From: Nitrososphaerota archaeon
GTDB taxonomy: Archaea > Thermoproteota > Nitrososphaeria > Nitrososphaerales > Gagatemarchaeaceae
DNA length: 6,805 bases
Assembly (NCBI GenBank): GCA_016200025.1
Contig: JACQFO010000013.1
Span: 1 to 6,805 of the forward strand
Direction: 5' to 3'
A program made the position numbers and the translations under genes. Numbering within the stretch: the stretch's first letter is position 1; every line of letters begins with the position of its first letter. Positions 6,005 to 6,805 of this stretch are shown here, piece after piece. The notes under the pieces were generated by a model. That model was not told where the DNA came from, did not search any database, and worked only from the letters and a program-made list of their open reading frames with translations.

Positions 6005-6805
6005 TCCCTGGCACGAATTTCCTACTCGAAGGCAGGCGTCGACCTGCGCAAAGTGGGAAAAATCCAGGCGTCTCTGGCCAGCCAGCTAGGGAGCACCTTC
6101 GCCAACAGGGCGGGCAGGGTCGGGGCTCCAATCATCCCCATCGGTCACTACGCGGGCCTCATCGACCTCGGGGGCGACTCGGCCCTCGCCCTCCACACCG
6201 ACGGCGCAGGTTCCAAGGTCCTGATTGCTCAGAGACTGGACAAATTCGACACCATCGGTATCGACTGCGTAGCCATGACAGCGAACGACCTGATCTGCCT
6301 CGGGGCAGAACCCGTGGCCCTACTGGACTACATTGCCCTGCAGAAAGAGAACGACCACCTCGTCTCAGAGCTCTCGAAGGGCCTGACCGAAGGCGCCAGG
6401 CTGTCCGGGACTGCAATCGTAGGAGGAGAGACGGCAATCCTCGGGGACATCGTCAAGGGACTGCGCGGGAACGGCTTCGACCTCGCCTCAATGGGAGCAG
6501 GACTTGTGAAGAAGAGCGCGATCGTCGACGGCTCGGGCATTGTTGCGGGCGACACTGTCATGGGGGTCGAGAGCTCGGGCCTCCACTCCAACGGCTACAC
6601 CCTGGCTAGGAGGATAGTGGCCAGAACTCCGCTAAAGTCACGGTCTCGCGGCCTGGGAACGAGCCTAGGAGACGCCCTGCTGACGCCCACGCGCATCTAC
6701 GTCAAGCCGACGCTCGCCGCCTGCCGGTCTGCGGATGTCCACGGGATAGGCCACATCACCGGCGGCGCGTTCTCCAAACTCGCCAGACTGGTAGGACTCC
6801 GCAAG
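5996..6805 (+). CDS. purM: Phosphoribosylformylglycinamidine cyclo-ligase PurM (3' truncated, first 270 residues)
   Basis: PurM closes the imidazole ring, FGAM plus ATP giving AIR, upstream of PurE. The frame is open from GTG 5996 to the window edge with no stop. AIRS-family motifs are in order: ISYSKAGVDL at residues 8-17, LHTDGAGSK (66-74), IDCVAMTANDLICLGAEPVA with Asn97 and Asp98, VGGETA (142-147), GVESSGLHSNGYTLARR, LLTPTRIYVKP and GHITGGAF (252-259). PurM proteins are usually about 340-350 residues, so the C-terminal quarter is missing. GTG 5996 is the first start after the purC stop, lies in the same frame and leaves the normal short leader before SYSKAGVD. No convincing Shine-Dalgarno motif precedes it. 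It is the only gene here that does not overlap its upstream neighbour. It belongs to the same ATP-binding superfamily as PurL. Confidence 0.95.
   Translation, partial: MAASLARISYSKAGVDLRKVGKIQASLASQLGSTFANRAGRVGAPIIPIGHYAGLIDLGGDSALALHTDGAGSKVLIAQRLDKFDTIGIDCVAMTANDLICLGAEPVALLDYIALQKENDHLVSELSKGLTEGARLSGTAIVGGETAILGDIVKGLRGNGFDLASMGAGLVKKSAIVDGSGIVAGDTVMGVESSGLHSNGYTLARRIVARTPLKSRSRGLGTSLGDALLTPTRIYVKPTLAACRSADVHGIGHITGGAFSKLARLVGLRK

Noticed and set aside
5770..6609. 279-residue + strand open frame across the purC end and purM
   Set aside because: The translation is rich in Arg, Gly and Pro, as expected from an out-of-frame reading of GC-rich DNA. It lies entirely over well-supported purC and purM.
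1..6805. CRISPR arrays, tRNA or rRNA genes, insertion sequences, defence or toxin genes
   Set aside because: None was seen on either strand. The window is almost fully occupied by eight recognisable metabolic genes.

Overview
The window is a stretch of a de novo purine biosynthesis operon, all on the + strand, with no RNA genes, mobile elements, repeats or CRISPR visible. Gene order is purL (3' part) - purF - purN - folD - 5-formyltetrahydrofolate cyclo-ligase - purE - purC - purM (5' part). Coding sequence fills essentially every base. Neighbouring genes overlap by 1 or 4 bases, except purC/purM, which are separated by 3 bases. No promoter or terminator is visible, as expected inside an operon that runs past both window edges.

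Organism (inference): the DNA is GC-rich, roughly 60% by eye. Arginine is very often AGG/AGA and isoleucine often ATA, which is unusual for a high-GC bacterium and common in archaea. TTG and GTG starts are frequent. PurC and FolD carry motif variants (GDSIGPDEFR; VNRSPLVGKP) that, from memory, resemble sequences of Nitrososphaerota (Thaumarchaeota) more than bacterial ones. A GC-rich, probably uncultured archaeon of that broad lineage is my best guess, at moderate confidence.

How the genes fit together: PurF starts the pathway (PRPP to phosphoribosylamine). PurN (10-formyl-THF-dependent) formylates GAR, PurL converts FGAR to FGAM, PurM closes the ring to AIR, PurE carboxylates (or rearranges) it to CAIR, and PurC adds aspartate to give SAICAR. 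FolD and the cyclo-ligase sit directly behind purN and supply or recycle the folate one-carbon donor. PurD, PurB and the last two steps (PurH, PurP or PurO types), the PurL partners PurS and PurQ, and PurK are not in the window and may lie outside it.

I see no undescribed system here. The points worth a second look are the overlap-coupled layout, the folate pair embedded between pur genes, the complete set of Fe-S cysteines in PurF, the variant residues in PurC, and the odd purC/purM junction.
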